This document shows, piece by piece, positions 1 through 7,968 of a DNA stretch of 16,272 bases. This DNA comes from SM1-73 sp964588305 (GTDB lineage Bacteria; Zixibacteria; MSB-5A5; SM1-73), in contig CAZPOP010000041.1 in NCBI GenBank assembly GCA_964588305.1, forward strand, positions 1-16,272, in the 5' to 3' direction. The notes below the pieces were generated by a model. It did not search any database and had not been told where the DNA came from. It worked only from the letters and a program-made list of their open reading frames with translations. Numbering within the stretch: position 1 is the stretch's first letter; every line of letters begins with the position of its first letter. The translations under genes and the position numbers were made by a program.

Positions 1-400
1 ATACCACAATACAGGGAACTCCAACCTGACGGGCCAACAATATGTGCTCCCGGGTCTGAGGCATCGGCCCATCCGCCGCCGATACCACCAAAACAGCACC
101 ATCCATCTGAGCCGCACCCGTTATCATGTTCTTAATGTAATCCGCATGACCAGGACAATCAACATGCGCATAATGACGCTTATCCGTCTCATACTCCGCA
201 TGATGGACGTTGATCGTCAAACCACGCGCCTTCTCCTCAGGGGCATTGTCTATCTCATCGTAACTCCGTGACTCCGCCAATCCCTTCCGGTTCAAGACAA
301 AGGTTATCGCCGCTACCAATGTGGTCTTACCATGATCCACATGACCTATCGTCCCTACATTAACATGCGGCTTCGTCCGTACAAATTTCGCCTTGGCCAT
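1..400 (-). CDS. tuf: Elongation factor Tu, N-terminal 133 residues (cut by window edge)
   Basis: EF-Tu is the cytoplasmic GTPase that carries aminoacyl-tRNA to the ribosomal A site. The visible part begins MAKAKFVRTKPHVNVG and contains the P-loop GHVDHGKTT (about residues 19-27), the switch I threonine in RGLTIN, the switch II motif DCPGH and the stretch PMPQTREHILLARQ. The reading frame then leaves the window just before the expected NKxD motif. The ATG at 398-400 is preceded by GGAGG with an 8-nt spacing. It is the last visible gene of the str block, 53 nt after fusA. All seven visible Arg codons are CGN and eight of nine His codons are CAT, unlike the AGA-containing neighbours. This is a different copy from the tuf whose 3' end lies at the other edge, assuming the contig is correct. 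Confidence 0.98.
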   Translation of the reverse strand, partial: MAKAKFVRTKPHVNVGTIGHVDHGKTTLVAAITFVLNRKGLAESRSYDEIDNAPEEKARGLTINVHHAEYETDKRHYAHVDCPGHADYIKNMITGAAQMDGAVLVVSAADGPMPQTREHILLARQVGVPCIVV

Positions 401-408
401 AAATTCTA

Positions 409-413
409 CCTCC
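409..413 (-). promoter_or_regulatory. Shine-Dalgarno site of downstream tuf
   Basis: GGAGG lies 8 nt upstream of the tuf ATG. It fixes the start codon and marks one of the strongest translation signals in the window. No promoter or terminator is apparent in the rest of the 53-nt fusA-tuf spacer. Confidence 0.85.
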
Positions 414-453
414 AAATCGCTTTTGACTTAGGTTAACCGGCCATTCCTCCCCT

Positions 454-2535
454 CTAGAAACCTCTCAGTCTGGCAATCAGCCCTTCAGATATCTGTTCCG
501 GGACTTTCTCGTAATGATCGAACTCCATGCTGAAGACCGCCCTCCCTTGACTTAAGGATCTGAGCCGGGTGGCATATCCAAACATCTCTGCTAAAGGCGT
601 CGTGACTCTGATGGCTTTGACGTCCCCTTTGGGGTGAATGCCCACGATGTTTCCCCTTCTGGCTTTGAGATCGCTTATCACCTCTCCCATATACTCCTCC
701 GGGACAGTCACCTCCACATCCATCACTGGCTCCAAAAGAACTGCCTTTGCCTTCAAGGCGGCTTCCTGCAAGGCGATCGAACCGGCTATCTTGAAAGACA
801 TCTCCGAAGAATCGACAGCGTGATATTTTCCGTCGATCAGAACCGCCTTCACGTCCACCATGGGATATCCGACCAAGACGCCGTTTTGCATGGTCTCTTT
901 GATTCCCTCCTCCACTGCGACAGTGAATTCCTTGGGAATAATGGCACCTTTCGTCCCATTCTCAAAAACGAACCCGCTTCCCCGGGGCAAAGGTTCCAAT
1001 CGGATTTTGACCCAGCCGTATTGACCTCTGCCGCCGGTCTGCCGGATAAACCTGCCTTGAGCCTCTGCGGGGACCGAGATGGTCTCCTGGTAAGCCACCT
1101 GGGGCTTACCCACGTTAGCACCCACTCCAAACTCGCGGGTCATTCGATCCACCAAAATGTCCAGGTGCAGTTCTCCCATTCCTGAGATGATAGTCTGACC
1201 GGTCTCTTCATTTATGTTCACCTGAAAGGTGGGATCTTCGTTTAGAAGCTTAGATAACACCTCGCTTAACTTATCCTGGTCAGCTTTGGTCTTAGGCTCA
1301 ATGGCCACGGAAATCACCGGCTCCGGGAAGCTGATCTTTTCCAGTATTATAGGTTTTTTCTGATCGCAGAGGGTATAACCGGTCATCACCTGCCTCAACC
1401 CCACCGCTGCAGCTATGTCTCCGGTAAAGACCTCTTGCCTGTCTATTCTCTTATTGGCGTACATCTCCAATATCCTGGACACCCGCTCCCTCTTGCCCGT
1501 GCTTGCGTTCAGAACCACCTTTCCAACCTTGAATGTCCCGGAATATACCCTGAAATATGTCAACTTTCCCATGTGAGGATCGGTGGCGATCTTGAAGGCC
1601 AAGGCACAGAAAGCCTCATCATCGGAGACCCTCCTGATCTCCTCCTTGTGACTGACTGGGTTTGTCCCCACAACTGGAGGAATATCCAAAGGAGCCGGCA
1701 GAAAATCGACCACCGCATCCATAAGCTTCTGAATCCCCTTGTTCTTCAAAGCAGATCCACACAGAACCGGGAAGATCTTCGCATCCAGGGTGGCCTTTCT
1801 TAGGGCCCGCTTAATCTCATCCTCATCTATAGGTTCCTCACTTAAGAATTTCTCCAAGAACCTGTCATCATAAAAGGTCAGAGATTCCAAAAGCTCTTCC
1901 CTTTTCTTTGTGGCCTCCGCCAGATACTCTTGGGGAATGGGAAGGTCATCGTAGGTGGCCCCCAGGCTCTCCTCGTGATAGATTCTGTACTGCATGCTGA
2001 CTAAATCGATTATTCCGGGGAACTTATCGCCTTCAATTGCGGGAAGCTGGATGGGAATGGCGTTCGCGCCCAGACGTTGTTTCATCATGCTAACCGCTTT
2101 CTCGAAATCACAGCCCACGCGATCCATCTTATTCACAAAGGCTATTCGGGGCACATGATATTTATCCGCCTGGCGCCACACCGTCTCCGACTGAGGTTCC
2201 ACCCCGCCCACTCCACAGAAAACGGCGACGGCTCCATCCAGAACCCTTAAGGACCTTTCCACCTCCGCGGTGAAGTCCACGTGTCCAGGGGTATCGATGA
2301 TGTTTATCTGGTAGTTCCGCCAGTAGCAGGTGGTTGCAGCCGAGGTTATGGTTATCCCTCTTTCTTTTTCCTGCTTCATCCAGTCCATGGTGGAAGCGCC
2401 ATCGTCCACCTCGCCCATTCGGTGCGTCTTGCCGGTGTAATACAGAATGCGCTCGGTGGTGGTGGTCTTGCCCGCATCAATGTGGGCCATTATCCCGATG
2501 TTTCTCAGTTTATCTAAAGGAAGTCCTCTCGGCAT
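454..2535 (-). CDS. fusA: Elongation factor G
   Basis: EF-G is the GTPase that drives tRNA-mRNA translocation and, with RRF, ribosome recycling. The 693-residue product has the expected length. It shows the P-loop AHIDAGKTTTT (about residues 17-27), RGITIT (switch I), DTPGHVDF (switch II), NKMDR and GSALKNKG (usually GSAFKNKG). The domain II-V sequence follows, including the GRGQYG region of domain IV, and it ends SEGLIARLRGF. I chose the ATG at 2535 because homologues begin MPRxxxLxKxRNIGIMAHIDAG. The frame stays open upstream to an ATG at 2637, which would add 34 residues and has an AGAGAGG sequence 9 nt before it. Codons in that extension look less gene-like, so I treat it as leader. The gene sits between rpsG (207-nt spacer with terminator-like hairpins) and tuf (53 nt). 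Confidence 0.97.
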   Translation of the reverse strand: MPRGLPLDKLRNIGIMAHIDAGKTTTTERILYYTGKTHRMGEVDDGASTMDWMKQEKERGITITSAATTCYWRNYQINIIDTPGHVDFTAEVERSLRVLDGAVAVFCGVGGVEPQSETVWRQADKYHVPRIAFVNKMDRVGCDFEKAVSMMKQRLGANAIPIQLPAIEGDKFPGIIDLVSMQYRIYHEESLGATYDDLPIPQEYLAEATKKREELLESLTFYDDRFLEKFLSEEPIDEDEIKRALRKATLDAKIFPVLCGSALKNKGIQKLMDAVVDFLPAPLDIPPVVGTNPVSHKEEIRRVSDDEAFCALAFKIATDPHMGKLTYFRVYSGTFKVGKVVLNASTGKRERVSRILEMYANKRIDRQEVFTGDIAAAVGLRQVMTGYTLCDQKKPIILEKISFPEPVISVAIEPKTKADQDKLSEVLSKLLNEDPTFQVNINEETGQTIISGMGELHLDILVDRMTREFGVGANVGKPQVAYQETISVPAEAQGRFIRQTGGRGQYGWVKIRLEPLPRGSGFVFENGTKGAIIPKEFTVAVEEGIKETMQNGVLVGYPMVDVKAVLIDGKYHAVDSSEMSFKIAGSIALQEAALKAKAVLLEPVMDVEVTVPEEYMGEVISDLKARRGNIVGIHPKGDVKAIRVTTPLAEMFGYATRLRSLSQGRAVFSMEFDHYEKVPEQISEGLIARLRGF

Positions 2536-2613
2536 AAATACCCGCCTACTCCTAGCCTTAACGATGTCCTCTTTTTCGACTCTTAACACTTGAATTTGCT
2601 TTGAATTCACTTG

Positions 2614-2697
2614 ACCTCTTTTGAGGTTCACTTTCATACAAAAAAACCTCTCTTGTTTTCAATCACAATCGAGAGATCTTGAAGATGATCTATCTTC
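2614..2697 (-). promoter_or_regulatory. Candidate attenuator with alternative hairpins before fusA
   Basis: Read on the minus strand, four short segments can pair in alternative ways. CTCTC (2671-2675) pairs with GAGAG (2648-2652), and the nested TTGT (2665-2668) pairs with ACAA (2653-2656), ahead of seven T residues. GAGGTT (2645-2650) can pair instead with AACCTC (2623-2628). ACCTC within that segment can in turn pair with GAGGT (2614-2618) around an AAAA loop. A separate 6-bp hairpin GAAGAT/ATCTTC (2681-2686 with 2692-2697) precedes the set. The base pairing is seen directly; a role in controlling fusA-tuf transcription is inference. Confidence 0.45.
2640..2675 (-). terminator. Terminator-like hairpin with T7 tract between rpsG and fusA
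   Basis: A 5-bp CTCTC/GAGAG stem continues, after a GA bulge, into a 4-bp TTGT/ACAA stem with an 8-nt loop. It is followed by G and seven T residues on the minus strand. This resembles an intrinsic terminator but is AT-rich and weak. Since fusA and tuf follow in the same orientation, partial termination or attenuation is more likely than a true operon end. Confidence 0.4.
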
Positions 2698-2742
2698 TTT
2701 TAGATTAACCCTTCTTTAGAATTCGCACAAAACATCAGCTTT

Positions 2743-3213
2743 CTACCATCGGAAATGAGCAAAAGCCTTGTTGGCCTCTGCCATTCTATGAGTATCCTCC
2801 CTCTTTTTGATGGAGGCTCCTTCATTCTTGGAAGCGGCAATGAGTTCGGCGGCCAACTTCTCCGCCATGGAATGCTCTCCCCGCTCCTTAGCGTAACCTA
2901 GTATCCATCTCATGGCCAGAGCGGCGCTTCTTCCGGGTCTCACCTCTACCGGAATCTGATAAGTTGCCCCTCCCACCCTTCTCGGCTTGACCTCCAGGAT
3001 GGGGCGAGCGTTTTCCAAGGCCTTCTTAAACACGGAAAGACCCGGCTGATTCGTCTTTTTGGTGACGATATCCAATGCATCGTAGAAAATCCCTTCAGCC
3101 AAGCTCTTTTTTCCTCTGCGCATGATGCGCTTGATGAACTGACCAGCCAGGAGGTCCTTGAATTTGTGATCAGGAACCTTTTCCCTTTTCACCACCGCTT
3201 TTCTTCTGGGCAT
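2743..3213 (-). CDS. rpsG: Small ribosomal subunit protein S7 (uS7)
   Basis: S7 is a primary 16S rRNA binding protein that nucleates folding of the 3' (head) domain and lines the E site. The product is 156 residues, the usual bacterial length. It begins MPRRKAVVKREK and contains RIMRRGKKSLAE, KPRRVGGATYQIPVEV and the C-terminal KREDTHRMAEANKAFAHFRW. The ATG at 3213 is chosen because it gives the canonical N-terminus and is preceded by AAGGG at 8-nt spacing. An upstream in-frame ATG would add 24 non-conserved residues. The gene lies 114 nt after rpsL. In E. coli the rpsL-rpsG spacer is the S7 autoregulatory target; here I see only a weak GGTC/GACC stem in that position, so such regulation is possible but not shown. 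Confidence 0.98.
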   Translation of the reverse strand: MPRRKAVVKREKVPDHKFKDLLAGQFIKRIMRRGKKSLAEGIFYDALDIVTKKTNQPGLSVFKKALENARPILEVKPRRVGGATYQIPVEVRPGRSAALAMRWILGYAKERGEHSMAEKLAAELIAASKNEGASIKKREDTHRMAEANKAFAHFRW

Positions 3214-3327
3214 AAGTCGTTCCCTTCGCTGGGAAGGATTTCGCCTCCAACTGCTTAACCTGGGATCAAGATGGTCATTCCTCAAAGACCGTCAAGCGAC
3301 AAAGAGCTTTAAGATAAGAGCGAACCC

Positions 3328-3714
3328 TTATGCCACTTGAGTCTTTTTCGGTCTTTTGGCGCCGTATTTTGATCTCCCCTGCTTTCGCTCTGCCACTCCA
3401 GCCGTATCCAGCGTTCCTCTGATAATGTGGTATCTTACTCCCGGGAGGTCCTTCACCCTACCTCCCCTGATCAAAACCAGGGAATGCTCCTGAAGATTAT
3501 GTCCTTCTCCCGGAATGTAGGCGGTCACCTCGATCCCGTTGGTCAATCTCACCCTGGCCACCTTTCTCAAAGCCGAATTGGGTTTCTTGGGAGTCGAAGT
3601 ATAGACCCGGGTGCAAACTCCCCGCTTCTGGGGAGACCCCTTTAAGGCAGGGGTGGAAGCCTTCGCTCTGATGAGTCTTCTTCCCTTTCTGATAAGCTGG
3701 TTTACCGTGGGCAA
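3328..3714 (-). CDS. rpsL: Small ribosomal subunit protein S12 (uS12)
   Basis: S12 sits at the decoding centre and controls translational accuracy. The 128-residue product begins PTVNQLIRKGRR after the initiator. It contains CTRVYTSTPKKPNSALRK and GRVKDLPGVRYHIIRG. The lysines equivalent to E. coli K42 and K87 (here about K43 and K88) and the aspartate methylthiolated by RimO (about D89) are all present, so this is a streptomycin-sensitive type. I chose the TTG at 3714 because it restores the canonical N-terminus and has AAGGAG exactly 8 nt upstream. An in-frame ATG at 3750 would add 12 non-conserved residues and lacks a properly spaced site. A probable promoter and a structured leader precede it, so it may head its own transcription unit. 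Confidence 0.97.
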   Translation of the reverse strand: MPTVNQLIRKGRRLIRAKASTPALKGSPQKRGVCTRVYTSTPKKPNSALRKVARVRLTNGIEVTAYIPGEGHNLQEHSLVLIRGGRVKDLPGVRYHIIRGTLDTAGVAERKQGRSKYGAKRPKKTQVA

Positions 3715-3722
3715 AACATCCG

Positions 3723-3728
3723 CTCCTT
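3723..3728 (-). promoter_or_regulatory. Shine-Dalgarno site that fixes the TTG start of rpsL
   Basis: AAGGAG on the minus strand lies 8 nt before the TTG at 3712-3714. It falls inside the longer ATG-initiated frame, which argues that the 12-residue extension is not translated and that rpsL uses a rare TTG start. Confidence 0.8.
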
Positions 3729-3760
3729 CCGTCCTCAAAAACGCGTTCATCCTAATCTCC

Positions 3761-3803
3761 GGTCAGGCCCGGCAAACCGTAAAGCCTGCCGCGGATTCCG
3801 ACC
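3761..3803 (-). promoter_or_regulatory. Two-tier stem-loop in the rpsL leader
   Basis: On the minus strand an outer 6-bp stem GGTCGG/CTGACC encloses an inner 8-bp stem CGGCAGGC/GTTTGCCG. The loop is 6 nt (TTTACG), and internal loops of 6 and 3 nt separate the two stems. Both stems include G-T wobble pairs. It lies between the candidate promoter and the rpsL ribosome-binding site. A role as a ribosomal-protein autoregulatory leader is inferred from position and structure; I cannot assign a ligand. Confidence 0.45.
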
Positions 3804-3815
3804 AGATAAACCTTT

Positions 3816-3843
3816 AAAATAACCACTTCTCTCAAGTTGTCAA
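3816..3843 (-). promoter_or_regulatory. Candidate sigma-70-type promoter for the str block
   Basis: A perfect -35 hexamer TTGACA (3838-3843) overlaps the rpoC TGA stop codon. A -10-like TATTTT (3816-3821) follows at a 16-nt spacing. Transcription would start near 3809 and give a leader of roughly 95 nt before rpsL. The hexamers are seen directly; the -10 matches the consensus at 4 of 6 positions, so promoter activity is inferred. Confidence 0.5.
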
Positions 3844-6800
3844 GCACTTTCTTCAAATATCTCCATTTTCTCTTTTACCTCTTCTTTCTCTTTCTCCTTT
3901 ATGTGAATGCCTCTATACCTTTCCAAACCGGTCCCCGCGGGGATCAGGTGACCGATGATCACGTTTTCTTTGAGTCCCAGAAGATAATCGATCTTTCCGT
4001 TAATGGTCGCTTCGGTCAATACTCGCGTGGTCTCCTGGAAAGAGGCGGCGGAGATGAAACTCTCCGTGGAGAGGGAGGCTTTGGTTATCCCCAGAAGCAG
4101 CGGCTGGAAGGTGGCGGGTTCCCCACCCTCAGCGATCACCTTCTCATTTTCCTCCCTGAACCTGCTCTTATCGACCTGCTCCCCTTCCAGGAAATTTGTG
4201 TCTCCGATCTCCTCCACCTTCACCTTCTGCAACATCTGCCTGACAATCACCTCGATGTGTTTATCGTTTATCTTCACCCCCTGCAGGCGATAGACCTCCT
4301 GGATTTCGTTCTCCAAATACTCCTGCACGTCATTTACCCCTTTAATCCTGAGAATGTCGTGGGGATCGATGGGACCTTCACACAACCTTCCCCCGGCCAT
4401 AACCTTGTCCCCATTATGTACTCTTAAGTGCTTACCATGAGGGATCAGATATTCCCTGGTCTCTCCCCCGTATCCTTTTACCAAAACCTGAGTGGAACCG
4501 CGAACGATTTTGCCGAACTCGACCATCCCGTCGATCTCCGAAACCACCGCAGGATCTTTGGGTTTTCGCGCCTCAAATAGCTCGGCCACTCGAGGCAGAC
4601 CTCCGGTGATGTCTCTGGTCTTCGACATCTCACGGGGAATTTTGACCAAGACGTCGCCAGCTTCTATCTTGTCTCCGTCGTGCACCAAGAGATGAGCACC
4701 ATTGGGGATGGAATAATGTCCTCGTCTCCTGCCCTTCTCGTCCAGAACCATTATATGCGGGCGCAGCAACTTCTCACGCTGCTCTACGATAACCCTTTGC
4801 CGGAGTCCCGTGGTTTCGTCCAACTCCTCCCGAAAACTCTCGTTCTCAATTATGTCCACAAACTCAACCCGTCCCACATGATCGGACAAAATGGTGTTGA
4901 TGTACGGAACCCACTCGAACAGGACTTCGTCCTTCTCCACTTGCCGTTGGTCTTTTACCCGCAGGGCAGCAGCATAGGGCACACTATACTTGGCTCTGAT
5001 CCTTCCCTTTTCGTCCACCAAGTTCATTTCCCCTTCCCTTCCCAACACCACCATGCTGCCGTCTTTCTTGGTCACGGATTTCACATTCTTGTAAACCACC
5101 TTTCCGTCGCTCTTGGCGGTCACCTTGGACTGCTCTTCAATCCTGGCAGCGGTTCCACCAATATGGAAGGTGCGCAGGGTCAGCTGAGTTCCAGGCTCAC
5201 CGATACTCTGAGCCGCCATTACCCCTGCTGCCTCACCCAAGTTCACCATCTTTCCGGTAGCCAGATTTCGTCCGTAGCACTTGGCGCACACCCCCCTTCT
5301 TGACTCGCAGGTCAAGACAGACCTGATTCTCACCATCTCGGTGCCGCTCTCTTCTACGTGGGCGGCTGCTTCCTCGTCGATTTCCTCCCCTGCCTTGGCC
5401 AGAAGATCACCGGTGATGGGATCGTAGACATCCTCCAAAGCCACTCTTCCCAGAATCCTGTCCTTCAGAGACTCGATCACTTCCTCCCCCTCCTTCAAAG
5501 CGCCGACATGGAGCCCTAGGATGGTGCCGCAATCCCCTTCGGTGATGATCACATCCTGAGCCACATCCACCAATCTCCGGGTCAGGTATCCGGCATCTGC
5601 AGTTTTCAGGGCGGTATCTGCCAGTCCTTTTCGAGCTCCGTGCGTAGAAATGAAATACTCCAAAACGTCCAGACCTTCTCTGAAATTAGCTATTATGGGT
5701 GATTCGATGATTTCTCCGATTTGTCCGGTAATCCGCTTTTGAGGCTTGGCCATCAAGCCCCTCATTCCCGCCAACTGTCTTATCTGTTCTTTGCTTCCCC
5801 GCGCTCCCGAATCCGCCATCATGAATACAGGATTGAATCCGCCTTCTGCATTTTTCAGCCCTTCAAACATTACCTCTCCCACCTCGCTGGTGGTATGGGT
5901 CCAAGTATCGATCACCTTATTGTATCTCTCTCCGGCAGTGATTATTCCCTTCTCATATTGTTTCCATATCCGGTCTACCTCTTTTTGAGCCTTTTCGATC
6001 AGAACCCCCTTTTCCGGAGGGATCACCATGTCATCGATCCCCACGGTCAGCCCGGCCAAGGTAGCATACTCGAAGCCGATCTTTTTCAGTTGGTCCAGGA
6101 ATGCTGCAGTGCGATAATTGCCCAATAACCGATAAGCCTTCGCGACCAAACCCTCAACTTTGCCCTTGTCAGCCAGCTGGTTAAAATAACCCAGCTCTTT
6201 GGGCATGATCTGATTGAATATTACCCGTCCCACTGTGGTCTCTGTCAGCTTGTCCTCTATTCTCACCTTTATCTTGGCGTGGACCCCAAGTTCTTTGGCA
6301 TCGTGGGCGGCGATCACCTCATCAGCAGAAGAGAATATCTTCCCTTCTCCCCTCTCCCCCGGTCTTTCCTTGGTAAGATGATAGCAGCCCAAGACTATGT
6401 CCTGACTGGGAGTGGCAACCGGTTTACCGCTGGATGGGGCCAGAATATTATTCACCGAAAGCATCAATATCTTAGCCTCCAACTGAGCCTCAAAAGAAAG
6501 AGGAACGTGCACCGCCATCTGATCTCCGTCGAAGTCTGCATTGAAGGCCGCACAGACCAAAGGGTGAAGTTTGAGCGCCTTTCCTTCCACCAGAACCGGA
6601 TAAAAGGCTTGAACTCCCAATCGGTGCAAGGTGGGAGCACGGTTCAGAAGAATGGGATGATCGGCAATTATCTCTTCCAGAATATCCCAAACCTCCGGGC
6701 GTTCCCTTTCCACCAGTTTCTTGGCCGATTTCACCGTCTGAACGTACCCCTTTTCCTCCAGTTTCATGATGATAAAGGGCTTAAAAAGCTCCAAAGCCAT

Positions 6801-7904
6801 ATTTTTGGGCAATCCACATTGATGGAGCTTGAGTTCCGGCCCCACCACGATAACCGACCTGCCGGAGTAATCCACTCTTTTTCCCAAAAGATTCTGCCTG
6901 AATCTTCCCTGTTTCCCTTTGAGCAAATCTGAAAGAGACTTCAACGGTCGCTGAGAATCCCCCCTCACCGAACGAGAACGTCTTCCGTTATCAAAAAGAG
7001 CATCCACCGCCTCCTGAAGCATCCTCTTCTCGTTACGCAGGATCACCTCCGGGGCCCTTATCTCGATCAGCTTCTTTAATCGGTTATTCCGATTGATCAC
7101 CCGGCGGTAAAGATCATTCAGATCGGAGGTCGCAAATCTGCCTCCCTCCAGAGGCACCAAAGGCCTCAAATCCGGAGGGATGATCGGGATCACATTCAAT
7201 ATCATCCATTCCGGCTTGTTTTGCGATTGCCGAAACGCCTCTATTACCCTGAGCCTTTTCAAAGTATCCTTCTTCCTCTGGACGGAGGTTTCCACCTTCA
7301 CCTGGGCCCTCAAAGAGATGGAGAGTTCCTCCACGTCCACCTGACGGAGAATTTCCTGGATCGCCTCCGCACCCATCTTGGCCACAAACTGCTTTCCCGC
7401 CTCCTCCAACTCGTTGTACTCCTCCTCCGAAATCATGTCCTTATACTTTAGGGAGGTGTTGCCGGGATCTATGACGATGTAGGATTCGTAATAAAGGATC
7501 CTCTCCAACTCTCTGATGGACAAATCCAAAAGATACCCGATTCGGCTGGGGATGGATCTGTGAAACCAGATGTGGGTGACCGGCACCGCCAGTTCGATAT
7601 GCCCCATCCTTTCCCTCCGGACTCTGGAGTGGGTCACCTCAACTCCGCATCGATCGCACACTATACCTCTGAATCTGACTCGTTTGTACTTCCCACAGGA
7701 ACATTCCCAGTCCTTAACCGGACCAAATATCCTCTCACAGAAAAGCCCGTCCCTTTCAGGTTTGTAGGACCTGTAGTTGATGGTCTCGGGTTTGGTCACC
7801 TCGCCATAAGACCAAGATCTGATGGTCGCGGGTGAGGCCAACTGAATCTTAATGGCAAAGAAATCTGTTGGTCGCTTAAAGCTTCTCGGTTGAAATTCAA
7901 CCAT
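3840..7904 (-). CDS. rpoC: DNA-directed RNA polymerase beta' subunit
   Basis: Beta' carries the catalytic Mg-binding loop and, with beta, forms the active-site cleft of RNA polymerase. The 1354-residue product shows the N-terminal zinc site (Cys 68, 70, 83, 86) and the catalytic NADFDGDQ motif with Asp 457, 459 and 461. The bridge-helix region ADSGARGSKEQIRQLAGMRG (about 698-716) and the trigger loop (about 751-784) follow. The second zinc site is Cys 792, 866, 873 and 876, followed by GEAAGVMAAQSIGEPGTQLT. I chose the ATG at 7904 because AAGGAGG lies 9 nt upstream and homologues begin near this methionine; an in-frame TTG at 7913 is adjacent to that site and too close to use it. It is 64 nt after rpoB. 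Its stop codon overlaps the -35 element of a candidate promoter. No internal frameshift or intein is seen. Confidence 0.99.
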   Translation of the reverse strand: MVEFQPRSFKRPTDFFAIKIQLASPATIRSWSYGEVTKPETINYRSYKPERDGLFCERIFGPVKDWECSCGKYKRVRFRGIVCDRCGVEVTHSRVRRERMGHIELAVPVTHIWFHRSIPSRIGYLLDLSIRELERILYYESYIVIDPGNTSLKYKDMISEEEYNELEEAGKQFVAKMGAEAIQEILRQVDVEELSISLRAQVKVETSVQRKKDTLKRLRVIEAFRQSQNKPEWMILNVIPIIPPDLRPLVPLEGGRFATSDLNDLYRRVINRNNRLKKLIEIRAPEVILRNEKRMLQEAVDALFDNGRRSRSVRGDSQRPLKSLSDLLKGKQGRFRQNLLGKRVDYSGRSVIVVGPELKLHQCGLPKNMALELFKPFIIMKLEEKGYVQTVKSAKKLVERERPEVWDILEEIIADHPILLNRAPTLHRLGVQAFYPVLVEGKALKLHPLVCAAFNADFDGDQMAVHVPLSFEAQLEAKILMLSVNNILAPSSGKPVATPSQDIVLGCYHLTKERPGERGEGKIFSSADEVIAAHDAKELGVHAKIKVRIEDKLTETTVGRVIFNQIMPKELGYFNQLADKGKVEGLVAKAYRLLGNYRTAAFLDQLKKIGFEYATLAGLTVGIDDMVIPPEKGVLIEKAQKEVDRIWKQYEKGIITAGERYNKVIDTWTHTTSEVGEVMFEGLKNAEGGFNPVFMMADSGARGSKEQIRQLAGMRGLMAKPQKRITGQIGEIIESPIIANFREGLDVLEYFISTHGARKGLADTALKTADAGYLTRRLVDVAQDVIITEGDCGTILGLHVGALKEGEEVIESLKDRILGRVALEDVYDPITGDLLAKAGEEIDEEAAAHVEESGTEMVRIRSVLTCESRRGVCAKCYGRNLATGKMVNLGEAAGVMAAQSIGEPGTQLTLRTFHIGGTAARIEEQSKVTAKSDGKVVYKNVKSVTKKDGSMVVLGREGEMNLVDEKGRIRAKYSVPYAAALRVKDQRQVEKDEVLFEWVPYINTILSDHVGRVEFVDIIENESFREELDETTGLRQRVIVEQREKLLRPHIMVLDEKGRRRGHYSIPNGAHLLVHDGDKIEAGDVLVKIPREMSKTRDITGGLPRVAELFEARKPKDPAVVSEIDGMVEFGKIVRGSTQVLVKGYGGETREYLIPHGKHLRVHNGDKVMAGGRLCEGPIDPHDILRIKGVNDVQEYLENEIQEVYRLQGVKINDKHIEVIVRQMLQKVKVEEIGDTNFLEGEQVDKSRFREENEKVIAEGGEPATFQPLLLGITKASLSTESFISAASFQETTRVLTEATINGKIDYLLGLKENVIIGHLIPAGTGLERYRGIHIKEKEKEEVKEKMEIFEESA

Positions 7905-7913
7905 AATAAGCAA

Positions 7914-7934
7914 CCTCCTTTCCCCGTCTGGGGA
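7914..7934 (-). promoter_or_regulatory. Shine-Dalgarno site and adjacent hairpin of rpoC
   Basis: AAGGAGG (7914-7920) lies 9 nt upstream of the rpoC ATG and decides the start. Directly before it, the minus strand can form a 5-bp TCCCC/GGGGA hairpin with an AGAC tetraloop (7921-7934). The hairpin may keep the ribosome-binding site single-stranded or tune beta' translation; that role is inference. Confidence 0.55.
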
Positions 7935-7968
7935 TCCTTAAGCTAAACAGCCAAATAGCCTTTTACTT

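Noticed and set aside
3214..3285. 24-residue extension of rpsG
   Set aside because: The ATG at 3213 gives the exact 156-residue S7 with AAGGG 8 nt upstream; the extension has no similarity to S7.
3837..6932. Several long plus-strand open frames (about 200 aa each) opposite rpoC
   Set aside because: They lie antisense to an intact, highly conserved rpoC, resemble no family I recognise, and are expected when a long conserved gene uses few antisense stop codons.
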